Source of the DNA: CAYQQQ01 sp964420125
GTDB taxonomy: Bacteria; Actinomycetota; Acidimicrobiia; Acidimicrobiales; Microtrichaceae
Assembly: GCA_964420125.1 (NCBI GenBank)
Contig: CAYQQQ010000007.1
Location: 62,001-126,000 of the forward strand
Length of the DNA: 64,000 bases
Direction: 5' to 3'
Shown here: one piece after another, positions 8,088 through 16,815 of the stretch
Layout: each line of letters opens with the position of its first letter
Position numbering within the stretch: position 1 is the stretch's first letter
The notes under the pieces: generated by a model
What the model was told of the DNA's origin: nothing
The model's database searches: none
What the model saw: only the letters and a program-made list of their open reading frames with translations
Position numbers and translations under genes: made by a program

Positions 8088-8837
8088 TCAGGCGGTCGGG
8101 GGTGCATCTGGAGGCGCTCCCTGCGGCCCTGCGACGAAGGGACGCTCCAGGAGCCAGCCGTTGGGCAGGTGGTGCAGCTCACCGTGGACGTCCTCGACCT
8201 CCACGAAGGTGGTGTGGAGGGCGACGACGTCGCCCACGAGGTCCTCCACCCGCAGCGACCATCCCTTGCGCAGCTGATGTCGAAGGGCGCGTCCGGCGGC
8301 AACCTGGGAAGCCACCTCCCGACCACCCAGCGCCGTCAACAACGCGAACGCCAGGGCGGGTGCCCCGATGAGGCCCGCGAACAGCACCACGAGCAGGGTG
8401 GTGTCCACCCCGGCGACCCGCAGCGCCACGACCACGGCGATCGCCAGGATCGTGCCCTTCAGCACCTTCTCGAGCGCCACCTGGCGCACGCCCGTGGCCT
8501 TCAGCGCCGACTGGCCGACCGCCGCGGCCAGCGCCAGGGCGAGGGCGTAGCCGACGATCAGCAGCACCCCGGCCAGCAGGAGGCGGGGAAGGCCCTCGCG
8601 CAGCAGCGACCCGAAGTCCTCCAGCTCGTCGCGGTCGAGGATGCCCGCTGCGATCACCGCACCGGCCGCCACCGAGGCCCAGAAGACCCCGCTGGCGGTG
8701 GAACGGGCGTGCTGCCGCGTGAGGGGGCTCCTCTCGCGACGTCCCATCAGGGAGCGCACGATGCTGCCACCGATCTCCCCGATCAGCAGGCCGACCGCGA
8801 TGGCGACGGCTGCCCAGAGCCATGGATTGTCGGTCAT
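8088..8837 (-). CDS. MscS-like small membrane protein
   Basis: A 249-residue integral membrane protein with an N-terminal hydrophobic helix (WLWAAVAIAVGLLIGEIGG), then about three to four more segments. The last, VVVLFAGLIGAPALAFALLTA-like, is a glycine/alanine-rich helix like the MscS pore helix. After it, a short beta domain (RVEDLVGDVVALHTTFVEVE then LHHLPNGWLLE) matches the MscS Sm-like layer, including the PN turn. It is shorter than typical MscS channels and lacks their C-terminal vestibule. It is the third gene of a coupled unit with an ECF sigma factor; its ATG overlaps the preceding stop. Osmotic sensing or a membrane partner of sigma regulation are both possible. Confidence 0.7.
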   Translation of the reverse strand: MTDNPWLWAAVAIAVGLLIGEIGGSIVRSLMGRRERSPLTRQHARSTASGVFWASVAAGAVIAAGILDRDELEDFGSLLREGLPRLLLAGVLLIVGYALALALAAAVGQSALKATGVRQVALEKVLKGTILAIAVVVALRVAGVDTTLLVVLFAGLIGAPALAFALLTALGGREVASQVAAGRALRHQLRKGWSLRVEDLVGDVVALHTTFVEVEDVHGELHHLPNGWLLERPFVAGPQGAPPDAPPTA

Positions 8838-9166
8838 GGGTCGCGCTCTCTCATCGGGACCTCGCAGTCCTGTTCCCTGTCGGCCTCCGGTGGGGGGTTC
8901 GTGAGCAGATGGTGCACGGTCTCCCACCCAACGCTCGAGAGGTCGGACAGCGTGCTCATCAGCGAGCTGCCCCGGAGGCGACGGTCCACGCCGGCCATCG
9001 CCACCGAGCGGAGGTCCTCGGTCGGGGCCAGCAAGGCCCGCAACGCCTCGCGGACGGCCGGGTCGGAGTCCTCGGTGGCTGCGGGAGCGGGACCGTCGAG
9101 AGGATCCGGCTCCGGGGCGGTGTCGGGGGGCACCTGTGGTGCCGGGCGACGTGATCGTCGGGTCAT
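8834..9166 (-). CDS. Small protein coupled to the ECF sigma factor, unknown function
   Basis: A 110-residue soluble protein with a proline-rich N-terminal third and a helical core (DPAVREALRALLAPTEDLRS, then VDRRLRGSSLMSTLSDLSSVGWETVHHLL). It overlaps by ATGA both the sigma factor upstream and the MscS-like gene downstream. Its position is that of an anti-sigma factor. However, it has no HxxxCxxC zinc motif (one lone Cys near the C-terminus) and no membrane helix of its own. I do not recognise the family; a sigma-associated regulator working with the membrane protein is inference. Confidence 0.65.
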   Translation of the reverse strand: MTRRSRRPAPQVPPDTAPEPDPLDGPAPAATEDSDPAVREALRALLAPTEDLRSVAMAGVDRRLRGSSLMSTLSDLSSVGWETVHHLLTNPPPEADREQDCEVPMRERDP

Positions 9167-9720
9167 GGCGACTCCTCGGTGGTCTGCAGCGCCTCCTGGA
9201 GCGCACGCCGGGCGCGCAGGAGACGGGTCTTCACGGTGGGGACCGCCACGCCGAGCGCGTCGGCGATCTCCTGGTAGGTGAGCCCCTCGACCTCTCGCAG
9301 CACCACGATGCTGCGGGAGAGCTGGTCGAGGTGCTCCAGTGCATCCCGCACCACGGCGAGGTCCGCGAGCGCGGAGCTGGACCGTGCCGGGTCGATGCCT
9401 CCGGCGCGATCGGGGAGGGCGGAGGGATCGGTGACCGCCTCGCGGCGCCGTCGCAGCATCGAGATGGCCGTGTTGTGGGCGATGCGCAGCACCCACGAGC
9501 GCAGCGAGGCGTCGCCTCGGAAGCGAGGAAGGGACTGCCAGGCCTTGATGAGGGTCTCCTGCACCGCGTCCTCGGCGAGGCTGGGGTTGCGGAGGATCCC
9601 GTTGGCGACGCGGAACACCGCCTCGGCGTGCTCGTCGATGAGCGCCGCGAGGTCGCGGTCGATCCGTGGGGACACCAGGTCGCGGTCCGTGGCGGGGGGC
9701 TCGCCCCCGGAGGCTGGCAC
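9163..9720 (-). CDS. ECF-type RNA polymerase sigma factor
   Basis: A 185-residue sigma-70 family protein with only regions 2 and 4. Region 2 spans about residues 20-85 (VFRVANGILRNPSLAEDAVQ, KAWQSLPRFRGDASLRSWV, IAHNTAISMLRRRRE). Region 4 spans about 125-175 (LDQLSRSIVVLREVEGLTYQ, EIADALGVAVPTVKTRLLRA helix-turn-helix). I chose the GTG preceded by GGGAGG at ideal spacing; a GTG 15 codons downstream has no ribosome site. It heads a three-gene coupled unit, which may be autoregulated. The esterase gene diverges from it about 100 bp away. Confidence 0.92.
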   Translation of the reverse strand: MPASGGEPPATDRDLVSPRIDRDLAALIDEHAEAVFRVANGILRNPSLAEDAVQETLIKAWQSLPRFRGDASLRSWVLRIAHNTAISMLRRRREAVTDPSALPDRAGGIDPARSSSALADLAVVRDALEHLDQLSRSIVVLREVEGLTYQEIADALGVAVPTVKTRLLRARRALQEALQTTEESP

Positions 9721-9818
9721 GATGCCTCCCAGTGTGGGGCGGGTGCCCTGCGAAGCGTCGCGGCCGGCCGGGGTGGGGTCGGCTCTGCCGCTCGACGGCA
9801 CAGGTAGGCTGCTGGGCC

Positions 9819-10463
9819 ATGGCCCGGGACCTCCGATCCCCGTCGCTGGTGGTGCTCCACGGCCACGGCGACGACGGTGGCGACTCCCGTCGCCTCGGGG
9901 AAGGGCTGGCGCTCGGCTGGAAGATGCACCTTCCCGACGCGCCGCGTGGGAGAGATGGAGCGCAGAGCTGGTTCGCCACCACTTCCCGTGGGGTCGACCG
10001 GGCGTCGTGGTCGCGATCACGTGACCTGCTGATCGAGGTGATCGATCGGTGCGCCCCGGGACCCGTCGTGCTCGTCGGGTTCTCCCAGGGCGCAGCGATG
10101 GCGCTGTCGCTGGGCGACGTCGGTCGGGTGGCGTCGGTGGTCGCCTTCAGCGGGTTCTTCCCCGAGGGCGACGGTCTCGTTCCCGAGCGCGGTGCGGACA
10201 CCCTGGTGGTGGCAGGGAGCGAGGACGAGGTCGTCCCGGCCTTCCTGTCCCAGGATGCAGCCGCGGCGTTGTCCGACGCCGGCCGAGCAGTCGTCCTGGA
10301 GGTGCTGCCCGGGGGCCATGAGGTCGGCGAGGCAGCCCTCGCCACCGCCCGGGGATGGTTGCGCCGGCGTCACCCCGAACGGCTGCAGCTCGCGGGCGGC
10401 CTCCCCACCGACCGGATCGGAGCTGGCGCCGAGCCGGTGTCGGGACCCGCGGTGGACGATTGA
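9819..10463 (+). CDS. Phospholipase/carboxylesterase-family alpha/beta hydrolase
   Basis: A 214-residue cytosolic serine hydrolase. LVVLHGHGDDGGD forms the oxyanion-hole loop, VLVGFSQGAAMAL the nucleophile elbow (Ser in GFSQG), VAGSEDEVVP the acid, and PGGHEVG the histidine. All are in the order and spacing of the small YpfH/EstB-type carboxylesterases. Natural substrates (acylated proteins, lysolipids, short esters) cannot be told. It is followed 59 bp later by the Maf/YceF gene on the same strand. Confidence 0.88.
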   Translation: MARDLRSPSLVVLHGHGDDGGDSRRLGEGLALGWKMHLPDAPRGRDGAQSWFATTSRGVDRASWSRSRDLLIEVIDRCAPGPVVLVGFSQGAAMALSLGDVGRVASVVAFSGFFPEGDGLVPERGADTLVVAGSEDEVVPAFLSQDAAAALSDAGRAVVLEVLPGGHEVGEAALATARGWLRRRHPERLQLAGGLPTDRIGAGAEPVSGPAVDD

Positions 10464-10522
10464 GGAGCAGGCCGGCGGTGCGACCCGCGCCGGGTGCAGC
10501 GGTTCGGGGGGTCCCACCGGAC

Positions 10523-11152
10523 GTGCGGATCGTGTTGGCCTCCGCCTCGCCGTTCCGCGCCCGACTGCTGCGTGAGGCGGGGATCCAGGTGGTGGTGGAT
10601 CCCGCCGACGTCGACGAGCGCGCGTTGGACGAGCTCTTCTGGCGACGGGGCCCGGAGGTGCTGGCGGTCGAGCTCGCCCGTCGGAAGGCGGCGGTGGTGG
10701 CCGCTCGGCACCGTGGTGCCTGGGTGATCGGTGCGGACCAGGTGGGGGTGGTGGGGGAGGGGGGTGCCGCCCGACTGATGCTCAAGTGCGCGACTGCGGA
10801 TTCGGCGGTCGAGCAGCTGATGGAGCTGAGCGGCGGCGAGCACCGCCTGGTCAACGGCGTGGTCGTGATGGTGGCACCGGAGGGTCCGGCGGTGGAGGGC
10901 ATCGACGAGCAGGTCGTGCGGATGCGGTCCTTCCCGGAGACGGCGGCTCGTCGCTACGTCGATCGGTTCCGGCCCTTCGACTCGGTGGGCAGCTACCGCC
11001 TGGAGGACGAGGCCGCGACGCCTCCCGGGGAGCGACTGGTCGAGCGGATCACGGGGGAGCACGACAGCGGGGTCATCGGCCTACCGATCCCGCTGCTGTG
11101 GAGGCTCTTCGACCGCCTCGCAGAGCTGATCCCGAGCGACGAACGGGGGTGA
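10523..11152 (+). CDS. Maf/YceF-type nucleotide pyrophosphatase
   Basis: A 209-residue Maf-superfamily protein. The start is a GTG giving VRIVLASASPFRARLL, the family's N-terminal signature, with GGGGGT upstream. GADQVG replaces the GADT of the dTTP/UTP enzymes. This and GSYRLEDEA (in the place of AGSFKSE) and a closing GVIGLPIPLLWRLF agree best with the YceF subgroup, which hydrolyses m7GTP. The second Arg of SxSPRR is displaced (SPFRAR). Such enzymes clear non-canonical nucleotides; specificity here is by resemblance only. Confidence 0.85.
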   Translation: MRIVLASASPFRARLLREAGIQVVVDPADVDERALDELFWRRGPEVLAVELARRKAAVVAARHRGAWVIGADQVGVVGEGGAARLMLKCATADSAVEQLMELSGGEHRLVNGVVVMVAPEGPAVEGIDEQVVRMRSFPETAARRYVDRFRPFDSVGSYRLEDEAATPPGERLVERITGEHDSGVIGLPIPLLWRLFDRLAELIPSDERG

Positions 11153-11280
11153 GCTTCGGGGTCTTGGCCCACGGACCGGACGCGGGGGAGGTTCCGGTTC
11201 ACCCATGGTGTGTGGCCGAGCGCTGGTGGTGGTGTAGCCTGCTTCGAACCGGCGCCAGGGCGAGCAACCGGGGGGTGTCC

Positions 11281-11604
11281 ATGCCGCGCTACGAGCTGAT
11301 ACGGCTAGCACAGCTGATCTTTTCCCTGCTGGTGATGTTCGCCGCCTTCCTCGGCGGGCTCGCCGTCGGGTGGTGGCGATGGGGCAGGGCGGGCGCCCCG
11401 GCCAAGGCGGATCGCCCCCGCAGCGACGAGCGGCCGACGTCGGGAGGGTTCCGACCCCAGCCTCCGAGCCGTCCCGTGAGCCCGGAGCTGTTCACACCGG
11501 CCGAACCGTCGGTGGGGACTTCGGAGGAGCCGCGGGCCGTCGGGACCTCCTTCACACCGGGCCCCCGGGAGCTCGCTCCCAGCGTCGACCCGTTCCAGCG
11601 CTGA
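11281..11604 (+). CDS. Small single-pass membrane protein, unknown function
   Basis: A 107-residue protein with one N-terminal hydrophobic segment (LIFSLLVMFAAFLGGLAVGWW, residues about 12-32). A basic, proline-rich and presumably cytoplasmic tail follows, rich in Pro, Ser and Arg (SRPVSPELFTPAEPS and similar). No catalytic motif is visible. A run of six G precedes the ATG closely. It lies alone between the Maf and YqgE genes on the same strand. Confidence 0.6.
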   Translation: MPRYELIRLAQLIFSLLVMFAAFLGGLAVGWWRWGRAGAPAKADRPRSDERPTSGGFRPQPPSRPVSPELFTPAEPSVGTSEEPRAVGTSFTPGPRELAPSVDPFQR

Positions 11605-11728
11605 GGTCGCCCGGCCGCACCGCAAGGCCCCGCGGGCGTCGTCCCCGAGCGGGGCTTCCTGAGCGGGTGCTGCTGTGTGCGCGGACGTGCCGACGCAGGC
11701 GCCAGGGGTTTCTGCCAGCATCTTGAGG

Positions 11729-12283
11729 ATGGATCACGAGAGCACGAGGAACCAGCTGCTGGTGTCGGTGCCGGCGACGGGGGATGCCAACTTCGAGCAG
11801 ACCGTCGTGTACGTGATCGATCACGACGGGGACGGTGCAATCGGCGTGATCCTCAACCGCCCCGGCGAGGCGTCGGTGCCCGAGCAGCTGGACGTCGGGG
11901 TTCCCGAGGCGTCTCCCGCAGTGCTCTTCGAGGGGGGGCCCGTGTCACCCGGGGCGATGATCATCCTGGGGCGCCGTCGCCTGGAAGGGGAGGGGCGGGG
12001 GATCGCCGCCGTCGGCGGTGCTGTGGCGGTGGTGACGGCGCACGCCGTGGAGGACCGCGACGTGGCCGGCATCGACGTGGTGCGCGTCTACTCCGGCTAC
12101 GCGGGTTGGGCACCGCGCCAGCTCGACGCCGAGCTGGCGTCGGGGGTGTGGGTGGTGGTCGACGCCCTTCCCGACGACGTGTTCTGCGCGGACCCGACAC
12201 GACTGTGGCGGGCGGTGCTGTCCCGGGAGGGCGGCCGCTTCGCCGCCATGGCACGCTACCCGAGCGAGCCGGGGCTCAACTGA
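11729..12283 (+). CDS. YqgE/AlgH (UPF0301) family protein
   Basis: A 184-residue protein with the family's beginning (RNQLLVSVPATGDANFEQTV, then DHDGDGAIGVILNRPG) and middle (FEGGPVSPGAMIIL). VYSGYAGWAPRQLDAEL is the signature loop, followed by a WRAVL motif near the C-terminus. The biochemical role of YqgE is not settled. Its stop codon overlaps the 3' end of the convergent EcsC-like gene by 8 bp. Confidence 0.92.
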   Translation: MDHESTRNQLLVSVPATGDANFEQTVVYVIDHDGDGAIGVILNRPGEASVPEQLDVGVPEASPAVLFEGGPVSPGAMIILGRRRLEGEGRGIAAVGGAVAVVTAHAVEDRDVAGIDVVRVYSGYAGWAPRQLDAELASGVWVVVDALPDDVFCADPTRLWRAVLSREGGRFAAMARYPSEPGLN

Positions 12284-13061
12284 AGGTCCCCTCGTCGTCG
12301 TCGAGGAACCGCTCCTCGACGACCTCGGCCTCCCAGATCTCCTCCTCGTACCAGACGGTGCCACCGGCCTGCGCACCCTTGGCGGTCTCGCTCGGATCGC
12401 CGTGCGTGGAGAAGTACCTCTTGGCCGCGCGACCCACCGACCAGGCCAGCGCGGCGTTGCCGGCGGCGCCGACACCGGCGCCGATGCCGTAGGGCACCAG
12501 GGCGGCGAGGCTCCAGGGACCGCCTCGGGCCGCCAATCGCCCGGCGAGGCGTCGGGTGCGCCCTGCGCCCGCCAGCGCCGCGGTGGCGCTCGGAAGTCGA
12601 CGCAGCACCCTGGCACCCCCCACCGCTCCGGCTCTCGCCGCGACCCCGGTGAGGCCGATGGCCGCGCCTTCGCTGGCACCGAGGACGGCGGCCACCCACG
12701 TGAGGCGATCGCGAGCGGAGCCGTGCTCGAAGCCGTGCACGATGCCCACGGCCATCACCATCTCCCCGAGGCGGCTGACGCCGTAGGTGGCCTCCGCCCC
12801 CAACGTGGCGGCGGCGACGGTCAGCCCGGCGACCGGAGAGGCGGCGGCCCCGCCGCTCATCGCGCCCCCGACGGCCAGGTCACGGGCGCACTGACGTACG
12901 AGGCGGTCGGCGAGCTCCTCAGAGGACTCCCGGGGGTGCTCCGTGCGCAGTCGTGCCACGGTGTCGAGCGCGGCGGCATAGCGCTGCTCGACGATCCGCT
13001 CCAGCACGGCGCGCGGATCACCGGCTCGGAAGCCACCCTGAGGGTCCGCGGCATCGCTCAC
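12276..13061 (-). CDS. EcsC-like protein
   Basis: A 261-residue protein with alanine/glycine-rich hydrophobic stretches (GGAAASPVAGLTVAAATLG, then LGEMVMAVGIVHGFEH) and a C-terminal acidic tail (EVVEERFLDDDEGTF). The arrangement resembles the EcsC family, named after a membrane-associated protein of the Bacillus Ecs transporter locus whose function is unknown. The start is a GTG with a weak ribosome site; no better one is nearby. No transporter genes accompany it. Confidence 0.6.
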   Translation of the reverse strand: MSDAADPQGGFRAGDPRAVLERIVEQRYAAALDTVARLRTEHPRESSEELADRLVRQCARDLAVGGAMSGGAAASPVAGLTVAAATLGAEATYGVSRLGEMVMAVGIVHGFEHGSARDRLTWVAAVLGASEGAAIGLTGVAARAGAVGGARVLRRLPSATAALAGAGRTRRLAGRLAARGGPWSLAALVPYGIGAGVGAAGNAALAWSVGRAAKRYFSTHGDPSETAKGAQAGGTVWYEEEIWEAEVVEERFLDDDEGTFS

Positions 13062-13127
13062 GCAGGTGAAGGGTACTGCTGGTCTGTCTGGCCCCGCAGC
13101 GACCGCCGCGGCGGGAGGTGGGTGGTC

Positions 13128-13457
13128 TCAGGCTTCCTCGACGCGCAGGTCGTAGGCGACGGCCCGGCGGCGTCGTTCCGTGGAACGACGCTTCCAGAAC
13201 GTCTGCTTCCAGTGCCGCAGACGACGACGTGGCCGAGCAACCGAGTGCGGTTCGGGCTGATCGTGCTCGTCGGTGTAGCCGTGGGTCGGATGGGGGAGCT
13301 CCAGCACGAGGTCGTCGTGGTCGTCCTCGAGGGATGCCACGTGCAGGGCCTGGTGCACGGTGCGCCGCACCCTGCGGTGCTCGGCCTTTCGGCGTTCCCG
13401 ATCCTCCTGCAGGGCGGACGTGGGCCCTGCGTGGCGACTGCGGTGGCGGCTGGACAT
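13128..13457 (-). CDS. Small highly basic protein, unknown function
   Basis: A 109-residue protein beginning MSSRHRSRHAGPTSA, with strong GGAGG seven bases before the ATG. It alternates a basic helix (EDRERRKAEHRRVRRTVHQA), an acidic patch (EDDHDDLVLE) and a basic C-terminal end (RRRLRHWKQTFWKRRSTERR). It is presumably soluble and nucleic-acid or membrane-surface binding by charge alone. I recognise no family. The ribosome site and lack of any competing gene are the main support. Confidence 0.55.
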   Translation of the reverse strand: MSSRHRSRHAGPTSALQEDRERRKAEHRRVRRTVHQALHVASLEDDHDDLVLELPHPTHGYTDEHDQPEPHSVARPRRRLRHWKQTFWKRRSTERRRRAVAYDLRVEEA

Positions 13458-13712
13458 CGGCACCTCCTCGGGTTGTCGGTCGCCCCGAGCAGAGCCCGGT
13501 GACGCCGGTGCTCCTATGAGACACTCCTGTCGCCTCGATGTAAAGGACCTCGACCTTCGGGACCCTGGAACGGACATAATGAGGATTTACGGCGTTTCGG
13601 TGGGAGGCCGGGGACCATGCGCTGCCGCAGCGCCGGAACCCCGCGGCAGTGCAGCGGAGCGGCCCGGCTACCGTGATCGCAGAGCGGGGTTGGGTGCGCT
13701 GCGAGCGACAGG

Positions 13713-14813
13713 ATGGCCGATGCCCGAGACGTGCTCCAGGCTGGAGCGAGCCGAGCGACGATGACCGCCTCGTTGCGTCGTGCCGGCTGGATGGGCGTCG
13801 TTCGCCTCGGCGCCCCGGCGACGATCGCCGCCGCCCGGTTGAGCGGCACCGAGACCGTGGTGCTGGGAGGCGGCGAGATGGTGCCCACGCCCGGCCTCGG
13901 TGCGCTTCCGGTGAGCACCCGTCATCGGGCCGCAGGTCTCGCAGGGGACTCGTTGGCCCTGCCTCCGGCGACGGTGCGCATCGTGAAGGGTGTTCAGGTG
14001 TCGACCTCCCAGGGCGTGGTCTACACCCCCGACGGGCGTGTGGTGCTCGACAGCGTGGCGACGGAGCGGCTCGGGCAGCTGCGCAGGCCGCGCCGTGGAG
14101 CGGCCCGTGAGCAGCGGGGGCGCTCGGTGGCACCCTACGGAGTGCCGGGTGGCGGCGCCTGCGAGGCGTTGCTGGAGGCGCTGCCCAGGGCGCTGCTGCT
14201 CCAGCACCCCGCCCTGCGACGCTACGGATGGGTGGAGCTGCTGTGCCCGCCGGAGCGAGCGCCGGTGGAGTCCTGGCTGCTGGATCACCTGCCCCGTGGC
14301 CACCTCCGACTCGACCGGGGGTGCGATGCGGATCTGGTGGGCGCCCCTCGGGTCCTCGTGCCCACCGCGGTGACCCGCTGTGGTGCGGGAGCCGTCCCCC
14401 GCTGGTACGACCGTTGGGTTGCAGGGGTCGTGGAGAGGCTCCCCGGGGCCGGGCCGCCCCGGCGTGTGGTCCTCGTGCACGGCTCCAGGGATCCCCTCCT
14501 CGGCACCCCCCTGTGGCACCAGCTGGTGGAGCTCCACGGCCTCGTGCCCCTGGACACCGCGTCGATGCACGGCGATGACGTCGCGAGGGGGCTGGCGGTC
14601 CTGCGCGACGCCTCGGTGATCGTGGGTGCGAGCGACGACGCGCTGTGCCATGCACTGGTCACCCGGAAGGCGAAGGTCGTCGAGGTCGGGCTCCGCGAGG
14701 TGATCTCGCCCCGAGTGGCCCAGCTGTGCCTGTCGCGCGGTCTGGCGTACGAGTTCCTCCAGCCGAACGAGCTGCTCCCCCGCCTGTCGGGAGTCGGGAC
14801 GCGCCCGATCTGA
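13713..14813 (+). CDS. Glycosyltransferase family 61-like (DUF563) protein
   Basis: A 366-residue protein. The middle (VVYTPDGRVVLDSVATERLG) and C-terminal half follow the GT61/DUF563 plan of capsule and xylan glycosyltransferases: PRRVVLVHGSRDPLLGTPLW, a DTASMHGDDVARGLAVLRDA stretch, and SVIVGASDDALCHALV. The last resembles their site for the donor nucleotide (a G-x-H-G-A-x-L-x-N type motif), though the His is absent. The start is the first ATG; MTASLRRAGW 16 codons later is possible. No other polysaccharide genes are nearby, so the acceptor is unknown. Confidence 0.5.
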   Translation: MADARDVLQAGASRATMTASLRRAGWMGVVRLGAPATIAAARLSGTETVVLGGGEMVPTPGLGALPVSTRHRAAGLAGDSLALPPATVRIVKGVQVSTSQGVVYTPDGRVVLDSVATERLGQLRRPRRGAAREQRGRSVAPYGVPGGGACEALLEALPRALLLQHPALRRYGWVELLCPPERAPVESWLLDHLPRGHLRLDRGCDADLVGAPRVLVPTAVTRCGAGAVPRWYDRWVAGVVERLPGAGPPRRVVLVHGSRDPLLGTPLWHQLVELHGLVPLDTASMHGDDVARGLAVLRDASVIVGASDDALCHALVTRKAKVVEVGLREVISPRVAQLCLSRGLAYEFLQPNELLPRLSGVGTRPI

Positions 14814-14838
14814 CCGACCTCTGCAGTTGCATGCATCG

Positions 14839-14854
14839 CCGTATTCGAATACGG
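14839..14854. promoter_or_regulatory. 16-bp palindrome, probable TetR operator (left site)
   Basis: CCGTATTCGAATACGG is a perfect palindrome lying 6 bp before the lipoprotein start, with an extra half site CCGTAT at 14857-14862. The same arms, CCGTAT(T/C)-NN-(A/G)ATACGG, recur at 20706-20721 before the facing lipoprotein gene. The TetR gene between them is the obvious candidate to bind both. Confidence 0.7.
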
Positions 14855-14860
14855 TGCCGT

Positions 14861-16720
14861 ATGCGAAATGAGCGGGTGCTCCCCCGGTCGTGCTGGAGGT
14901 GGATCAGGTGGGATGGCAGGCGCACGAGGCGTGTCACCGCGATCGGGCTCATGGCGGCCGTGCTCGTCGCCTGCGCCCCCGTGGAGCTGTCGAGCCCTGC
15001 GGGCCGACCCCGGTGCAACCCGCTGCGGGTCCACGCCTGCGGCTTGCCGTTCCCCAGCGACGCCTTCACAGTGGACGACCCGTCCTCGCCCACCGGCCGG
15101 CGCGTCGAGGTGAGCGACGAGCTCGTGAGCCAGCTGTACCGGGCCCAGGTGCCACCGTCGATGTGGCCCTCGGCGGTGCTCGACGGTGCGAGCGGCTTCT
15201 CGGCCGCCACTCCCGTGCTCTTCGAGCTGGAGCGGCCCATCGATCCCGCCAGCCTCCCCGACGACGGAGGAGCGGCGTTCGTGGTCATCGACAGCGACAC
15301 GCGCGAGCGCGTCCCCATCCGAGCCGAGATCGACGCCGAGGCGGCAGGCACCACCGACGGAGCCACGGTCCTGCGGGCGTGGCCCTCGGCGGGGTTCGAG
15401 CACGCTCACCACTACGTGGCGGTGCTGACCGACTCGCTGCGTCATCCGGACGGCAGCGTACCGGCGCGCTCGGAGGGCTTCGACGCCGTCCTCGACGGGC
15501 GCGGCGCCCTCGCCGAGCACCACCAGCCGCTGTTGGAGCTGCTCGACGCCGCGGGCGTGCCACCGGCGTCGCTGGTGGCCATGACGGACTTCACCGTCCG
15601 CGACGCCGGCGAGGTGCGCGACGGACTCCTGCGGCCGATCCAGGCGGCCCTGGAGGCGCCTCATCCCGTGGAGGTCACGTCGGTGACCCCACTGGAGCTG
15701 CCGGAGGGTGCCGTGCAGGTGGACGGCACCGTCGAGCTCACGAACTTCCAGGATCCTGAGGACGGACGCTTCCGCTCCGACGGCGACGGCCGTCCGTACC
15801 GCACGACCTTCCAGCTCGTGGTCCCCGCGTCGGCCGCCCACAGCCCCGCCCCGGTCGCCGTCTACGGCCATGGCTACGGCGGGGACAAGTCGCGGATGGT
15901 GGAGTTCCTCGGCGACGACGCCGCCGCCGGCGTCGCCACGATCGCCATCGACTGGTCCTACCGTGGCGATCGCATCGCCCAGGACGGCTCCTACGTCATG
16001 GGCCTCAGCCAGCCCGGCGACCAGGCGGCGTTCGCCGCCATGATCCCCCAGGGCGTGGTCGACGTGGCATCACTGCGGTCGGCGATCTCGGGGTCGCTCG
16101 CCGGTGTGGACGTGCAGCCCCCCGGCGGCGACGGCGTCGCCGACCTCGACGCCTCCAGGGTGCTCTACGAGGGGACGTCCTACGGCGGGATCGTCGGGAT
16201 CGCTGCGCTCGGAGCCGTACCGGATCTCGACGGCGGGATCCTGCACGTGTGCGGGCTCGGCGCGCTCGACATCCTGCTCGACATCCCGGTGTGGCCCCTG
16301 CAGCGGGGGGTGCTGCCCCGCGTGGGCTTCGGAACCGACGCGTCGGTGGGTGTGGCGCTGATGCAACACGCCCTGGATCCGGCGGAGGGCACGAACTGGG
16401 CGGGCAGCTACCGCTCGCCGTCGGTCGGTGGCAGCTCCCGGCCGGTGCTCCTCCAGTACGGCGAGGACGACAGCTGGGTCGCCAACCGCGCTTCGGAGGC
16501 GTTGGTGGAGCGGGCAGGTCTCGCCGAGGTTCGGGAGCCGACTGCGGAGCACCCGAGCCGCTTCGACGGGGGCTACGGCTGGCAGATGCTGACCAACGAC
16601 GGGAGCGTGCCCGCGGCGGCGTGGGGCATGTACGCGCACTCGCTGTCGACCACGATGCCCGCGGCACGTACTGTGACGGCTGCCTGGCTGCAGGAGTACC
16701 AAGGGGGAACGACGCCGTGA
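14861..16720 (+). CDS. Secreted lipoprotein esterase/lipase-like alpha/beta hydrolase
   Basis: A 619-residue exported lipoprotein. A long arginine-rich n-region leads to the hydrophobic core and lipobox (TAIGLMAAVLVACAP, Cys about residue 41). The catalytic half has PVAVYGHGYGGDKSR as oxyanion loop, YEGTSYGGIVGIAALG as nucleophile elbow, LLQYGEDDSWV for the acid and a late YAHSL histidine. An earlier ATG at 14831 lies upstream of the operator and is less likely. It heads an operon with the TetR regulator. Its substrate is presumably an ester taken up for the enzymes encoded downstream. Confidence 0.8.
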   Translation: MRNERVLPRSCWRWIRWDGRRTRRVTAIGLMAAVLVACAPVELSSPAGRPRCNPLRVHACGLPFPSDAFTVDDPSSPTGRRVEVSDELVSQLYRAQVPPSMWPSAVLDGASGFSAATPVLFELERPIDPASLPDDGGAAFVVIDSDTRERVPIRAEIDAEAAGTTDGATVLRAWPSAGFEHAHHYVAVLTDSLRHPDGSVPARSEGFDAVLDGRGALAEHHQPLLELLDAAGVPPASLVAMTDFTVRDAGEVRDGLLRPIQAALEAPHPVEVTSVTPLELPEGAVQVDGTVELTNFQDPEDGRFRSDGDGRPYRTTFQLVVPASAAHSPAPVAVYGHGYGGDKSRMVEFLGDDAAAGVATIAIDWSYRGDRIAQDGSYVMGLSQPGDQAAFAAMIPQGVVDVASLRSAISGSLAGVDVQPPGGDGVADLDASRVLYEGTSYGGIVGIAALGAVPDLDGGILHVCGLGALDILLDIPVWPLQRGVLPRVGFGTDASVGVALMQHALDPAEGTNWAGSYRSPSVGGSSRPVLLQYGEDDSWVANRASEALVERAGLAEVREPTAEHPSRFDGGYGWQMLTNDGSVPAAAWGMYAHSLSTTMPAARTVTAAWLQEYQGGTTP

Positions 16721-16815
16721 CCGTCGCACCGCGGACCGCCCTGTGCGCGTCCCCACCGGTGGCCCCTCGATCCCGCAGGCCGGGTGCTCAGCGGACGAGC
16801 CCGAAAGAGGGGACC

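Noticed and set aside
13050..13130. Second small leftward ORF between the EcsC-like and basic-protein genes
   Set aside because: Only shadow frames are present, with no ribosome site or conserved motif.
14831..14860. ATG at 14831 as start of the esterase lipoprotein
   Set aside because: It would put the palindromic operator inside the coding region. The ATG at 14861 keeps the signal peptide complete.
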